64,000 bases of DNA from assembly GCA_004762155.1 (NCBI GenBank), contig SIHP01000001.1:186001-250000 (forward strand). The letters run 5' to 3'. This DNA is from Flavobacteriaceae bacterium. GTDB lineage: Bacteria; Bacteroidota; Bacteroidia; Flavobacteriales; Flavobacteriaceae. Positions 19,213 through 29,039 of the stretch are shown here, one piece after another. Within the stretch, counting starts at the first letter, position 1, and each line of letters starts with the position of its first letter. A program made the translations under genes and the position numbers. The notes under the pieces are model-generated. The model saw nothing but the letters and a program-made list of their open reading frames with translations. It had not been told where the DNA came from and did not search any database.

Positions 19213-19911
19213 ATGAAAATTCATATCTATTTAATATTATTTTTAACAATTACAATTCTTTACAACTGTAAAGAAGAAACGAAAAAACAACAAAAACCCG
19301 TCGTTTCCATTGTAAAGGATACCATTATAAAAAAAGAAGAAACAAAAATAGAAAAAACTGGGGATAGTCTTAACCGACAAAATACTACAGCTTTTTTTAA
19401 AGAATATGGAAAACAAAACAAGGAAACAAAAGTTGTTATCAAAACTAAATTTGGAAACATAAAGTTACGTTTATATGAAGACACTCCCATACACAGAGCT
19501 AGTTTTATTTTTCTTATAAAAATCGGTTATTTTAACACTACTGTTTTCCATAGAATTGCAACAGACATGGCAATACAAGGTGGAGAATCTGATTACAAAA
19601 TCTCAGCTGACATTAGAAACAAATACAAAAATTATTATTTACCTGCCGAAATATCATCTAAAAGAAAACATAAATACGGAACACTAGCTATCGCAAGAGA
19701 AGTAGAAAATAACCCTAAGAAACAATCAAATCCTTTTAACTTTTATATCATTAGCAGCAAATATGGAGCTCCACATTTAGATGGAGATTATACTATTTTT
19801 GGCGAAGTTTTATCTGGTTTTTCTACTATCAAAAAAATAGCTAATGTAAAAACAACTTCAGACGATTGGCCTATTAATGACGTATTTATAACTATGGAAA
19901 TTATAGAATAG
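19213..19911 (+). CDS. Cyclophilin-type peptidyl-prolyl isomerase lipoprotein
   Basis: 232-aa lipoprotein: signal MKIHIYLILFLTITILYNC with the acylated cysteine at 19, a charged linker to about residue 72, then a cyclophilin domain (VVIKTKFGNIKLRLYEDTPIHRASF, FHRIATDMAIQGG, KYGTLAIAREVENNPKKQSN, FTIFGEVLSG-like end). It would assist protein folding at the outer or inner membrane. The central catalytic Arg of FHR is kept. Confidence 0.88.
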   Translation: MKIHIYLILFLTITILYNCKEETKKQQKPVVSIVKDTIIKKEETKIEKTGDSLNRQNTTAFFKEYGKQNKETKVVIKTKFGNIKLRLYEDTPIHRASFIFLIKIGYFNTTVFHRIATDMAIQGGESDYKISADIRNKYKNYYLPAEISSKRKHKYGTLAIAREVENNPKKQSNPFNFYIISSKYGAPHLDGDYTIFGEVLSGFSTIKKIANVKTTSDDWPINDVFITMEIIE

Positions 19912-19928
19912 TTTTAAATTTTAAAAGT

Positions 19929-21050
19929 TTACTTTTCTGTTATAATTTTTATCAACTCTTTTTTGGGAGTATTATCATTATTATACAATCCAAAGTCATC
20001 GCTTTTATAATTCCATTTCGCAAAACCAATTCCTGTTTCTTCAAACAGCTCCATCATATCTTTATACCAGGTTAATGTTTGAACATCTGGAGCATTTGAT
20101 ATTACTCCAAATTCACCACAATATAAAGGTAGATTTAATTTTTTTGCTTTTTCAATAGGTTGCTTCCACATAGCTAACATAATTTCTTTGTTAAATATTT
20201 CATCTACCCATTTCTCTAATTCAGGTTTTACAGCATCTGGCAACTTATTAAAATCTTCTTTTGGTAAAATAACTCCAGGGTAATTTGCAGTACCATTATA
20301 TCCTTTTAATGGAGTCCATCCAGCAGCATAATGTGTTAATAAAAATGGTTCATAAAAATGAAAACTTAACAATATATTTTTATCTCCTTCAGGAACCTTT
20401 AGCTCATCAAAAGTATGTACAGATTGCCATCTATTTGAACCTATAACAATCGTTCGTTCTTTTTCTAATTCTCGAATTTCTTTAAATGCTTTTAACAATA
20501 ATTTATTCCATGTTTCATTATCGTCTGCAACAGCTTCATTCATTAACTCATAAGCAACCATATTATTTGGATACTTTTTTAAAGACTTGGATAAATCTTT
20601 CCATAGATTAAAGAACTTCTGTTGTTCTATAGGATCTGTAAACAATGGTTTAGTTGCTGCATTAAAATGATGAGATCTTAAAATATGTAAATCAACAATT
20701 ACTTTTAAATTATTATCAATTGCCAATGCTATAGTTTTTTCCATTAATCGAAAAGCCTCTGCATGACGTTTTTGATTTTCATCCCACATTTGCACTTCAT
20801 CAATTGGTAATCGAATATGATCAAAACCCAAACCAGCTATTTTTTCAACATCTTCTTTAACAAAAAAATCATTCCGTTCTGCTCCTCTTTTTTTAGATTG
20901 AGATAAAAAATGAGCAATATTAATTCCTTTTTTAACCTCAAATTTATCTTGCGTATCTTCTACCTTCTTATTAGAGCATTTAATAAAAAAGAAAATTATC
21001 AAGACAAACATCAACAAAAAACGAAAACTAATTTCTTTTCTTAACTTCAT
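19929..21050 (-). CDS. Glycoside hydrolase family 5 lipoprotein
   Basis: Lipoprotein-type N-terminus ending FFFIKC, then a GH5 barrel. Numbering from the earlier ATG at 21074, the acid/base is Glu180 (ELMNEA) and the nucleophile Glu321 (YCGEFGV); HIRLPIDE, VDLHILRSHH and WNYKSDDFG support an endoglucanase-like enzyme. I give the ATG at 21050 because it leaves a normal short signal. It is convergent with the cyclophilin gene and diverges from a LamG-domain lipoprotein, suggesting a small glycan-handling group. Confidence 0.9.
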   Translation of the reverse strand: MKLRKEISFRFLLMFVLIIFFFIKCSNKKVEDTQDKFEVKKGINIAHFLSQSKKRGAERNDFFVKEDVEKIAGLGFDHIRLPIDEVQMWDENQKRHAEAFRLMEKTIALAIDNNLKVIVDLHILRSHHFNAATKPLFTDPIEQQKFFNLWKDLSKSLKKYPNNMVAYELMNEAVADDNETWNKLLLKAFKEIRELEKERTIVIGSNRWQSVHTFDELKVPEGDKNILLSFHFYEPFLLTHYAAGWTPLKGYNGTANYPGVILPKEDFNKLPDAVKPELEKWVDEIFNKEIMLAMWKQPIEKAKKLNLPLYCGEFGVISNAPDVQTLTWYKDMMELFEETGIGFAKWNYKSDDFGLYNNDNTPKKELIKIITEK

Positions 21051-21379
21051 CTTTAAACCTATCTTATTTTCCATTTTTGTTTTATTAAAAATTTAAATCA
21101 CATACATTTAAAACCCTCTTTTAAAGGTCTTAGCATACAAGATATGTATTTTGATTCTCACTAATGTAAAAACATTGAATAATGCTTTTTTCTTTTTAAA
21201 AAATGAAAAAAATTGATCAACCTTTGTTAAAATATGAAGCTTTTACATGTTGTAAATAATATCAATATACTTTTAACTACATTTGATTTCACTGTAACAA
21301 CTCTTTTATTTTTACAATTTAATATGAAAGGAAACATTTTAAGGTCTTAAACTCATATCAAATAAAACATTAATTAAAC
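21051..21379. other. Intergenic region between divergent GH5 and LamG genes
   Basis: About 330 AT-rich bases that should hold the promoters of both divergent lipoprotein genes. I see no convincing -33/-7 pair, hairpin or small gene in it. Confidence 0.5.
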
Positions 21380-22171
21380 ATGAGGATTTCATTAATCTTT
21401 TTACTATTTATTTTCATCTTTTTTTCTTGTGGAAAAACTAAAAAAGATCTAAACATTGTTGCCCATTGGAGTTTAAATGACAATGCTTTAGATAACTCTC
21501 CATATAAACTAAACGGTGTAATTATTGGAAAACCTAAGGTTGTAAAAGGTGTTTCTAATGGAAACGCTTTAGATTTTAGTGGTAAAGAATTTATTGAAAT
21601 AGATATTAAAAATAACGAATCTAAACACTTGGAAAATTTATCTTCAGGTGCTATATCAATTTGGTTTAAACCTAGAAATTGGGACTATAAGAACACTGTT
21701 TTACCTTTATTTTATTATGGAGGAAAAGAAGCTTGTGATAAGAAAAGAAGTGGTGATAATACTGGAATGATTATACAAATTGGTCATGGTGGAATGTACT
21801 CTTCTAAAAATTTGTTTTTCACACATTTTGATCGTTCTTGCTCTCACCCTACTGTATGTTTCAATACGAACTCTAAAACTGAAAAGATAGTCCCCGAAAA
21901 ATGGTATCATTTCGTGGGTGTGGTAGGTGAAAATTATAATACAGGTTATCTTAACGGTAAAGAATTAAAAGACCGACATTATAATTTTAAATCTGATACT
22001 GCTTCTTTATTTTTTAAAGATTATTTGTTTCATGAAAAAATATGGATTGGTAAAAGTATTTGGATGAATAAAGAAGTATATTTTAATGGCTTAATTGATG
22101 ATGTTAAAATATACGGTACGCCATTAACTAAAAAAGAAGTTGAAGAATTATATCTTTCAAAAACAAACTAA
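21380..22171 (+). CDS. LamG/concanavalin-like lipoprotein
   Basis: 263 aa: lipoprotein signal MRISLIFLLFIFIFFSC (Cys17), then one laminin-G/concanavalin-like jelly-roll domain. Typical elements are VAHWSLNDNALDNSPYKLNG, GNALDFSGKEFIEI, ISIWFKP, WYHFVGV and the C-terminal FNGLIDDVKIYGTPLTKKE. Such domains bind or cleave polysaccharides; catalytic residues of a defined GH family are not evident. It diverges from the GH5 lipoprotein, which may be its functional partner. Confidence 0.85.
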   Translation: MRISLIFLLFIFIFFSCGKTKKDLNIVAHWSLNDNALDNSPYKLNGVIIGKPKVVKGVSNGNALDFSGKEFIEIDIKNNESKHLENLSSGAISIWFKPRNWDYKNTVLPLFYYGGKEACDKKRSGDNTGMIIQIGHGGMYSSKNLFFTHFDRSCSHPTVCFNTNSKTEKIVPEKWYHFVGVVGENYNTGYLNGKELKDRHYNFKSDTASLFFKDYLFHEKIWIGKSIWMNKEVYFNGLIDDVKIYGTPLTKKEVEELYLSKTN

Positions 22172-22335
22172 AATTCATATAATATTATTGGTTAATGAAA
22201 ACCCTTAAAGCTATTATTAAACCTATTAAATTCATTTAACTATTTATATTTTTCAAGCTTTGTAAGGCCATAAATCCCAACTTTACAACAGTTAATAATC
22301 AGCAACTAACAAGGAATAACCAGCAGTTAGAATTC

Positions 22336-22366
22336 TTGCTCTTTTTCTATTTAAAGTGTACCTTTG
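22336..22366 (+). promoter_or_regulatory. Housekeeping promoter of prfC
   Basis: TTG (22336-22338), 20 bases, TACCTTTG (22359-22366): an excellent match to the Bacteroidota consensus. The box ends 17 bases before the prfC ATG. Confidence 0.75.
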
Positions 22367-22383
22367 CACCTCAATTTTTATAG

Positions 22384-23973
22384 ATGAGTTTTTTAAAGGA
22401 AATACAAAGAAGGAGAACATTCGGAATTATATCGCATCCTGATGCAGGTAAAACAACCTTAACAGAGAAATTATTACTTTTTGGTGGGGCTATTCAAGAG
22501 GCCGGAGCTGTAAAAAGTAATAAAATAAAAAAAGGTGCTACTTCCGATTTTATGGAAATAGAACGTCAGCGTGGTATCTCTGTTGCTACTTCTGTATTAG
22601 CCTTCATTTATAAAGACAAAAAAATAAACATTCTTGATACTCCTGGACATAAGGATTTTGCTGAAGATACTTTTAGAACCTTAACAGCTGTAGACAGTGT
22701 TATTGTGGTTATTGATGTTGCAAAAGGTGTAGAACCTCAAACAGAAAAGTTAGTAGAGGTTTGTAGAATGCGAAGTATACCAATGTTAGTTTTCATAAAC
22801 AAACTAGATAGAGAAGGTAAAGATGCTTTTGATTTACTGGATGAAGTAGAACAAAAATTAGGTTTACGAGTAACTCCTATGAGCTTTCCTATTGGAATGG
22901 GTTATGATTTTAAAGGAATCTATAATATTTGGGAACGAAAATTAAACTTATTTTCTGGTGATAATAAAACCTCTATTTCAGAAGGTGTTGAATTTGATGA
23001 TTTAACAAATCCTCAATTAGATGAAATTATTGGAGAAACTGCTGCGGAAACATTAAGAGAAGAAGTTGAATTGGTTTATGAAGTATATCCAAAGTTTAAT
23101 AATGAAGAATATTTAGACGGGAAATTACAACCTGTATTTTTTGGTTCTGCTTTAAATAATTTTGGTGTAAAAGAATTGTTAGATGCTTTTATAGAAATTG
23201 CACCACAACCACAACCTAAAAAAGCGGAAGAGCGTTTAGTAGATTCTAAAGAAGAAAAACTCAGCGGTTTTGTATTTAAAATACACGCCAATATGGATCC
23301 GAAACACCGTGATCGTTTGGCATTTATTAAAATTGTATCGGGTACTTTTAAAAGAAATCATCCATATTTACATGTTCGTAATAATAAAAAAGTAAAATTT
23401 TCGAGTCCGAATGCTTTTTTTGCTGAAAAGAAAGAAATTGTAGATATTTCTTATCCTGGTGATATTGTTGGTTTACATGATACAGGGAACTTTAAAATTG
23501 GAGATACTTTAACCGAAGGTGAGAAATTAAACTTTAAAGGAATTCCAAGTTTTTCTCCTGAGCATTTCCGTTACGTAAACAATGCAGATCCATTAAAAGC
23601 GAAACAGTTATATAAAGGTTTAGACCAATTAATGGACGAAGGTGTTGCTCAATTATTTACCATGGAAATGAATGGACGTAGAATTGTTGGTACCGTTGGA
23701 GCACTTCAGTATGAAGTTATTCAATATCGTTTAGAGCATGAATATGGTGCTAAATGTTCTTATGAAAACATCTCTGTACATAAGGCATGTTGGGTAGAGG
23801 CCGAAGATGAAAAAAATGAAGAATTTAAAGAGTTCAAACGTGTAAAACAACGTTACTTAGCTAAAGACAAACAAGGTCAGTTAGTATTCTTAGCAGATTC
23901 TGCTTTTACTATTCAAATGACTCAAAGTAAATATCCTACTGTAAAACTACATTTTGTTAGTGAATTTAAGTAG
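22384..23973 (+). CDS. prfC: Peptide chain release factor 3
   Basis: Ribosome-associated GTPase that recycles RF1/RF2. P-loop SHPDAGKTTLTEKLL, switch II DTPGHKDFAED, NKLD base specificity, the RGISVATS switch I end and the GAVK insertion before it are all present. 529 aa is the standard length. Monocistronic promoter upstream; a barrel protein gene follows 20 bases later. Confidence 0.98.
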   Translation: MSFLKEIQRRRTFGIISHPDAGKTTLTEKLLLFGGAIQEAGAVKSNKIKKGATSDFMEIERQRGISVATSVLAFIYKDKKINILDTPGHKDFAEDTFRTLTAVDSVIVVIDVAKGVEPQTEKLVEVCRMRSIPMLVFINKLDREGKDAFDLLDEVEQKLGLRVTPMSFPIGMGYDFKGIYNIWERKLNLFSGDNKTSISEGVEFDDLTNPQLDEIIGETAAETLREEVELVYEVYPKFNNEEYLDGKLQPVFFGSALNNFGVKELLDAFIEIAPQPQPKKAEERLVDSKEEKLSGFVFKIHANMDPKHRDRLAFIKIVSGTFKRNHPYLHVRNNKKVKFSSPNAFFAEKKEIVDISYPGDIVGLHDTGNFKIGDTLTEGEKLNFKGIPSFSPEHFRYVNNADPLKAKQLYKGLDQLMDEGVAQLFTMEMNGRRIVGTVGALQYEVIQYRLEHEYGAKCSYENISVHKACWVEAEDEKNEEFKEFKRVKQRYLAKDKQGQLVFLADSAFTIQMTQSKYPTVKLHFVSEFK

Positions 23974-23993
23974 TCAGCAGTTAAAACTAAAAA

Positions 23994-25601
23994 ATGAAGC
24001 ATCAATTACAAAATATTACTGTTAGTAAAACGATACTATCTTTTTATAAAAATATAGGTGTATTACTTTGTTTTCTTTTTCCTCTGATTTCTTTTTCTCA
24101 AGACAACAATTCTCTTAATAATTTAAAAGGACAAGAATTAAACAATAAGGTGCGTTTAAATTTTATTCCTGTTTCTATGCCTTCGGATGAATATCCTGAG
24201 TTAAAAAAAACAATGGGGTTAGCTGGTTTACATTATCAAATCCCTTTAAATAACTGGCTGTATGCTGGTGCTGCTTTTCATTTTGCAACTACTGGTGATC
24301 AAGGTGGCTTGTTTACCTTGGGAGCTGAGTTAGGTTTTAACCAACAACTATACAAGAATCTTTACATAGATGCTAACTTCCATTTTGGAGGTGGTGGTGG
24401 CTATAGAAAATACATTAACGATGGTGCTTTTATAAACTCTAATATAGGTTTAGAGTATAAGAAAAATAATTATTCATTAGGTATTCAATATAGTTATATC
24501 GATTTTTATACAGGCGTAATTCAAGACAATACAGTTTCTTTTTTTATTGAAATACCTAGCTTACTTCGTTTTACAGACTATAAAAATTCGCATCAGAATT
24601 TTATTGCCACAAATATTTCGGAGAATAATTTCTGGAAAAAACCATTAGTGAAAAATGCACAACAAATTCGTTTCGATTTCTTTAAACCAATTGGAGATTC
24701 AAAAAAAGATGATGGGAGCTCTTTAACAGAAACCTTATATGTAGTTGGATTCGAATATCAAAAATATATAAACGACAATACCTTTTTATTCGCTCATACA
24801 GATGCTATATATAAAGGATTACGTGCTGGGTTTATGGATTTATTTTTTGGTGCTGGATATCATCCATATCAATCTAAATATATTAATCTATTTACAAAAT
24901 TAGGAGTTGGTGCTGCTGGAGGAAGAATTGCACGAGAAGGTGGACTAACAATTTATCCATCTGCAGGAATCGATTTAAAACTTACAAAAAACATTGCTTT
25001 AAGCGGACATGGAGGTTATTATAAAGCTCTTGATGGAGATTTTGAAGCTTATACTCTTGGTTTTGGTTTAAAGTACTTTGGATTAAATGGTGGAACTGAA
25101 ACTTTATCAGGAGAAACAACAACTACTTTTAAAACAGAAGGTGTAAATATCAATTTACAAAATCAAACCTATTTTGGTGTTGCTAAAACTGATGATACAC
25201 TTGGTGCTGATAAAGTAGATTTACAACTACTCGCTTTACAAGTTAAATATGATATATATAAAAATATATACTTAATTGGTGAAGCTGGTTTTGCTTATGG
25301 TGGAAGATCTGGTGGATACGCTAATGGATTAGTTGGAATCGGAGGAAAAACAAATGATTTTTTCAACAACAAATTAAATCTTTTTATTGATTTAATGGCT
25401 GGTGCTGGAGGTGGTGCTGGAGTTGATACCGATGAAGGAATTGTTGTAAGACCAACCTTAGGAGTTAACTTTAATTTGGCTAATAATTTTTCTCTTTTTG
25501 CTTCAGGAGGTCAATTTATATCTCCTTTTGGAAATGTTGACGCAACAAACATAAATATTGGATTAAGTTTTAATTTCGGAACTTTATCCGCAAGAAAATA
25601 A
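23994..25601 (+). CDS. Outer-membrane beta-barrel protein with three internal repeats
   Basis: 535 aa. A signal peptide ends near ISFSQ (about residue 36). The rest alternates aromatic/aliphatic strands and Gly-rich turns as in outer-membrane barrels. Three units of about 110 residues (about 79-187, 253-362, 415-529) share the order: strand, Gly-rich turn ([15 protein letters not shown] / [20 protein letters not shown] / [21 protein letters not shown]), long strands, and a final GL-type strand. This suggests triplication of a small barrel unit. No named family recognised. It follows prfC closely. Confidence 0.8.
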   Translation: MKHQLQNITVSKTILSFYKNIGVLLCFLFPLISFSQDNNSLNNLKGQELNNKVRLNFIPVSMPSDEYPELKKTMGLAGLHYQIPLNNWLYAGAAFHFATTGDQGGLFTLGAELGFNQQLYKNLYIDANFHFGGGGGYRKYINDGAFINSNIGLEYKKNNYSLGIQYSYIDFYTGVIQDNTVSFFIEIPSLLRFTDYKNSHQNFIATNISENNFWKKPLVKNAQQIRFDFFKPIGDSKKDDGSSLTETLYVVGFEYQKYINDNTFLFAHTDAIYKGLRAGFMDLFFGAGYHPYQSKYINLFTKLGVGAAGGRIAREGGLTIYPSAGIDLKLTKNIALSGHGGYYKALDGDFEAYTLGFGLKYFGLNGGTETLSGETTTTFKTEGVNINLQNQTYFGVAKTDDTLGADKVDLQLLALQVKYDIYKNIYLIGEAGFAYGGRSGGYANGLVGIGGKTNDFFNNKLNLFIDLMAGAGGGAGVDTDEGIVVRPTLGVNFNLANNFSLFASGGQFISPFGNVDATNINIGLSFNFGTLSARK

Positions 25602-25626
25602 AAAAACAGAATTAAATATAATTAAG

Positions 25627-26556
25627 ATGAATAACGGAATTTACGCAAAATTCACTACTCCAAAAGGAGAGATTTTAGTGAATTTAGAATATGAAAAAAC
25701 TCCTGGTACAGTAGGTAACTTTGTTGCTTTAGCTGAAGGTAACTTAGAAAATGATGCAAAACCACAAGGTACACCATATTATAATGGTTTAAAATTTCAT
25801 AGAGTAATACCAGACTTTATGGTTCAAGGTGGTTGTCCTCAAGGTACTGGAACAGGAAATCCAGGTTATAAATTTGATGATGAGATTCATCCTGATTTAA
25901 AACATGATGCACCAGGAAAATTATCAATGGCAAATGCAGGACCAGGAACAAATGGTTCTCAATTTTTCATTACACATGTTGCAACACCTTGGTTAGACGG
26001 TAAACATACTGTTTTTGGAAGTGTTATTGAAGGTCAAGATGTTGTTGATGCAGTTGCACAAGGTGATGATATGAATGTTGAAATCGTTCGTATTGGAGAT
26101 GCTGCTGAAGCTTTTAACGCAGTTGAAGCTTTTAGAGTTTTTGAAGGTTCAAGAGAAAAAAGAGAAGCAGAAGAGAAAGCAAAACAAAAAGAATTATTAG
26201 ATTCTGTTGCTACTGGTTATGACGAAACAGCTTCTGGTCTTCGTTACCAAATATTACAAAAAGGTGAAGGAAAACAAGCTACAAAAGGAGCAAAAGTTTC
26301 TGTACACTACAAAGGTCAATTATTAGACGGTACTGTATTTGACTCTTCATACAAACGCAAGCAACCAATTGATTTTAATGTTGGTACTGGTCAAGTTATT
26401 GCTGGTTGGGATGAAGGTATTTTATTACTGAACGTTGGTGATAAAGCACGTTTTGTTATCCCTTCAAACTTAGCTTATGGAGCTGCTGGTGCTGGAGGTG
26501 TAATTCCACCAGATGCTACTTTAATATTTGATGTAGAATTAATGGATGTAAAATAA
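25627..26556 (+). CDS. Cyclophilin-FKBP fusion peptidyl-prolyl isomerase
   Basis: 309 aa with two different isomerase domains and no signal peptide, so cytosolic. Residues 1 to about 165 are a cyclophilin ([47 protein letters not shown]); a charged helix (about 172-195, [17 protein letters not shown]) links to an FKBP domain (about 205-309: [52 protein letters not shown]). Both active sites look intact. Terminated by a strong hairpin. Confidence 0.94.
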   Translation: MNNGIYAKFTTPKGEILVNLEYEKTPGTVGNFVALAEGNLENDAKPQGTPYYNGLKFHRVIPDFMVQGGCPQGTGTGNPGYKFDDEIHPDLKHDAPGKLSMANAGPGTNGSQFFITHVATPWLDGKHTVFGSVIEGQDVVDAVAQGDDMNVEIVRIGDAAEAFNAVEAFRVFEGSREKREAEEKAKQKELLDSVATGYDETASGLRYQILQKGEGKQATKGAKVSVHYKGQLLDGTVFDSSYKRKQPIDFNVGTGQVIAGWDEGILLLNVGDKARFVIPSNLAYGAAGAGGVIPPDATLIFDVELMDVK

Positions 26557-26577
26557 TTCTATTCAAAATACATTTTA

Positions 26578-26621
26578 ACAAAAACTCCATTATCATTAAT
26601 ATGATAATGGAGTTTTTGTGT
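26578..26621 (+). terminator. Strong terminator after the PPIase gene
   Basis: ACAAAAACTCCATTATCAT, 4-base loop, ATGATAATGGAGTTTTTGT: 19 paired bases with a T-run inside the right arm. Confidence 0.9.
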
Positions 26622-26829
26622 ATAAATAAGAGGTTTAATATAAAACACTTTAAATAGAAAACATTAAAAACAGCTATAACATTCACATAACATATTTTAT
26701 ATTGAGCTAACACTAAATTTACTTCATAAGTAATATTAACAACTTTACACTAACAAATAAGTGATGTTAGATTTACTGACCTTGAATTGAAAATACTGAA
26801 ATTTGATTAAACCAAAACCCCCTAATCAA

Positions 26830-27426
26830 ATGAAAAACTCTCTACTTATACTACTCGCAACAATTTGTATCAATTCTTTTTCACAAACAAAAAAAGTTTG
26901 TGATGATAAATCAGAAGATTTGATAGATCTTAATACCATAAACATAAAGAAATGTAGCACCGAAGAGGAAACCAATAAAAAAACCAGAAGTGTTTATAAA
27001 AAAAAGAATAACGATAGAATATCTCATTATATAAGAGATAAAAAGAAAATAAAAAAGAATAAAATTAATGTAACGACTCAAGAAATTTTATTTTCTGTCG
27101 TTGATGAAATTCCACTATTTCCTAAATGTAATAATACTAAAGACAAACAATGTTTTTCTAAGAAAATTTCTAATCATTTTAATAAAAATTTTCACCCAGA
27201 GAAAGTATTCTACAACAAAGTGGTTAAAAGAATATTTATACAATTTGTAATTGATGTCAAAGGAAAAATAAAAAACATACAAATTAAGGGAGTTAAAAAG
27301 AACAAAAGACTAGATAACGAAGTGTTAAGGATTATAAAAAAATTACCAAATTTAACCCCTGGAAAACACGAAAAATTACCAGTTAATGTAAAATATAGTT
27401 TTCCTTTAAATTTTTCTACTTATTAA
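26830..27426 (+). CDS. TonB C-terminal-domain protein with signal peptide
   Basis: 198 aa from the ATG at 26830 (MKNSLLILLATICINSFSQ, signal peptide); a TTG 27 bases upstream is unlikely. After a very basic linker comes one TonB_C domain (about 100-198) with the paired cysteines CNNTKDKQC, the strand RIFIQFVIDVKGKIKNIQI and the typical end LTPGKHEKLPVNVKYSFPLNF. There is no Pro-rich spacer or obvious ExbB/D-contact helix, so it may be periplasmic rather than a classic TonB. A two-domain paralogue follows. Confidence 0.82.
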   Translation: MKNSLLILLATICINSFSQTKKVCDDKSEDLIDLNTINIKKCSTEEETNKKTRSVYKKKNNDRISHYIRDKKKIKKNKINVTTQEILFSVVDEIPLFPKCNNTKDKQCFSKKISNHFNKNFHPEKVFYNKVVKRIFIQFVIDVKGKIKNIQIKGVKKNKRLDNEVLRIIKKLPNLTPGKHEKLPVNVKYSFPLNFSTY

Positions 27427-27789
27427 ACTTTAAACACATGTAAAAAAGAAAAAAAACCTTTAAAAACATATTTTTAGTTTTTAAAAAAAAGCCACTATAA
27501 AACTGATAAGAAGACCATTAAAAATTTATTATTAGTTTTTTTTAGTGACTTTTGTAAAAAAAGGGGTCAAATAAGTGTAAATGCAAATAACAAATACTCA
27601 GTTAATAACTTATTAACGCAAATTTAAACAACAAAAAATATAATAAAATTACAAATAAACTAATTGATTGCATGTTTAAATGAAAATAACGCAATTAATT
27701 ATTATAAAAAAAACACACCTTGCAATAGTTTTATAGTTTAACTAATAATTTGTACATTAGCATCATAGTTTCCTATATACCCTATTAAT
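27427..27789. other. Intergenic region between the two TonB_C genes
   Basis: About 360 AT-rich bases. It holds a long imperfect hairpin (27487-27553) behind the first gene and otherwise no recognisable gene or repeat. TAATTTG near 27744 with an upstream TTGCA near 27720 could be a weak promoter for the second gene. Confidence 0.5.
27487..27553 (+). terminator. Long imperfect terminator hairpin
   Basis: AAAAGCCACTATAAAACTGA pairs imperfectly with AGTTTTTTTTAGTGACTTTT about 20 bases later. The T-rich right arm fits a terminator for the first TonB_C gene. Confidence 0.5.
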
Positions 27790-28911
27790 ATGATAAAAAA
27801 AATCCTCATTGTAGTCTTGTTTGTTGTTGTACAGCAAACAATTACATCACAACAAACAAAAACATGTGATAGCCCAGCAGAAGAAGTTGCCTTAGATTTA
27901 AACAGTATTGCTAAATGCTCTATTGAAACAACAAAAGATGAAACAAGTGATATTGGTAGTAGAAATTCTAAGCGAGTTTCTATACAAGTATCTACAAGAA
28001 GAAGAGTTGTTAGAAAAAGAGATGCTGTATCTGGTGTTACTACCGAATCAAAGTCTCATAAAATGGCAACAATTAAACAGAAAGCTTCTTTAATTGGTTC
28101 TTTAGATTTAAGTACTGAAGAGGTTGCAGAAAAACTTCCATTTAATTTAGTTGAAGAAATTCCTTTATTTAAAGCTTGTCAGAAATCTGCTATTTCTCAG
28201 CAACAAAAATGTTTTAAGCAAGAAATCATTAAACACATTAAAAGAAATTTTGAATATCCAAGATCAGCATATGAAAACAGTGTTCAAGGTAGAGTTTTTG
28301 CTCAATTTGTAATCGATAAAACTGGTGCTGTAACAGATTTAAACTTAAGAGGTCCTTACAAAGGTGAGCTTTTGGAAGCTGAAGCTAAAAAAATTATCAA
28401 AAGGTTACCTAAGTTTATTCCTGGTAAACACAACGGTAAGCCTGTTAAGGTTAAATACGGGATTCCTATTACATTCAAAATCCCAGGTAGAAAACCTACT
28501 AACATCAGAAAAGCTACAAGAAAACAAGGATTAAATGTTACTTTAAAAGATGAAGTAATTAGTTTCTCAAGTGTTGAACAAATACCTAGTTTTGAAGTTT
28601 GTAGAAATGTAGATTTATCACTTGAAGATTGTTTTAATGTAGAAATAACAAATCATATTGGTAAACACTTTATCTATCCAGAAGAAGCATATAACAATGA
28701 TATTCAAGGTAAAGTACTTGTATTTTATGTAATTGATAAAACTGGACATATTGTTAATATAGAGACCAAATCTAGTAATAATTCAGAAGTTTTAGAAAAT
28801 GCTGCTAGAAAATTAATAGAAAAACTCCCTATTATGAAACCAGGTAGACACAAAGGTAAACCTGCAAATGTAAGACATGGTTTCCCAATTAACTTTGTAT
28901 TAAGCGATTAA
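27790..28911 (+). CDS. Protein with two tandem TonB C-terminal domains
   Basis: 373 aa: signal peptide (MIKKILIVVLFVVVQQTITS), a basic linker (about 60-95), TonB_C domain 1 (about 118-232) and domain 2 (about 258-371). Each copy has an xIPxFxxC start, a second Cys about ten residues on (CQKSAISQQQKC; CRNVDLSLEDC), the strand GRVFAQFVIDKTG or GKVLVFYVIDKTG, and an end like PGKHNGKPVKVKYGIPITF. It is a paralogue of the preceding gene. The doubled domain and lack of a TonB-like N-terminus make simple TonB function doubtful. Confidence 0.82.
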   Translation: MIKKILIVVLFVVVQQTITSQQTKTCDSPAEEVALDLNSIAKCSIETTKDETSDIGSRNSKRVSIQVSTRRRVVRKRDAVSGVTTESKSHKMATIKQKASLIGSLDLSTEEVAEKLPFNLVEEIPLFKACQKSAISQQQKCFKQEIIKHIKRNFEYPRSAYENSVQGRVFAQFVIDKTGAVTDLNLRGPYKGELLEAEAKKIIKRLPKFIPGKHNGKPVKVKYGIPITFKIPGRKPTNIRKATRKQGLNVTLKDEVISFSSVEQIPSFEVCRNVDLSLEDCFNVEITNHIGKHFIYPEEAYNNDIQGKVLVFYVIDKTGHIVNIETKSSNNSEVLENAARKLIEKLPIMKPGRHKGKPANVRHGFPINFVLSD

Positions 28912-28928
28912 TAATATTAGTATTTAAT

Positions 28929-28983
28929 AGATATAAACAAAAAAAGACTCGAATTTAATTCGAGTCTTTTTTTGTTTATATCT
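28929..28983. terminator. 55-bp perfect palindrome, bidirectional terminator
   Basis: Two perfect 27-base arms around a single central base, beginning AGATATAAACAAAAAAAGAC. It lies between the plus-strand double TonB_C gene and the minus-strand yqaE gene, with A7/T7 tracts in the arms giving U-runs on both strands. Confidence 0.9.
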
Positions 28984-29039
28984 ATTATTGTTTATTGTAA
29001 AATGTATAAACCAATAATTACAAACATATGGCTTGAAAC

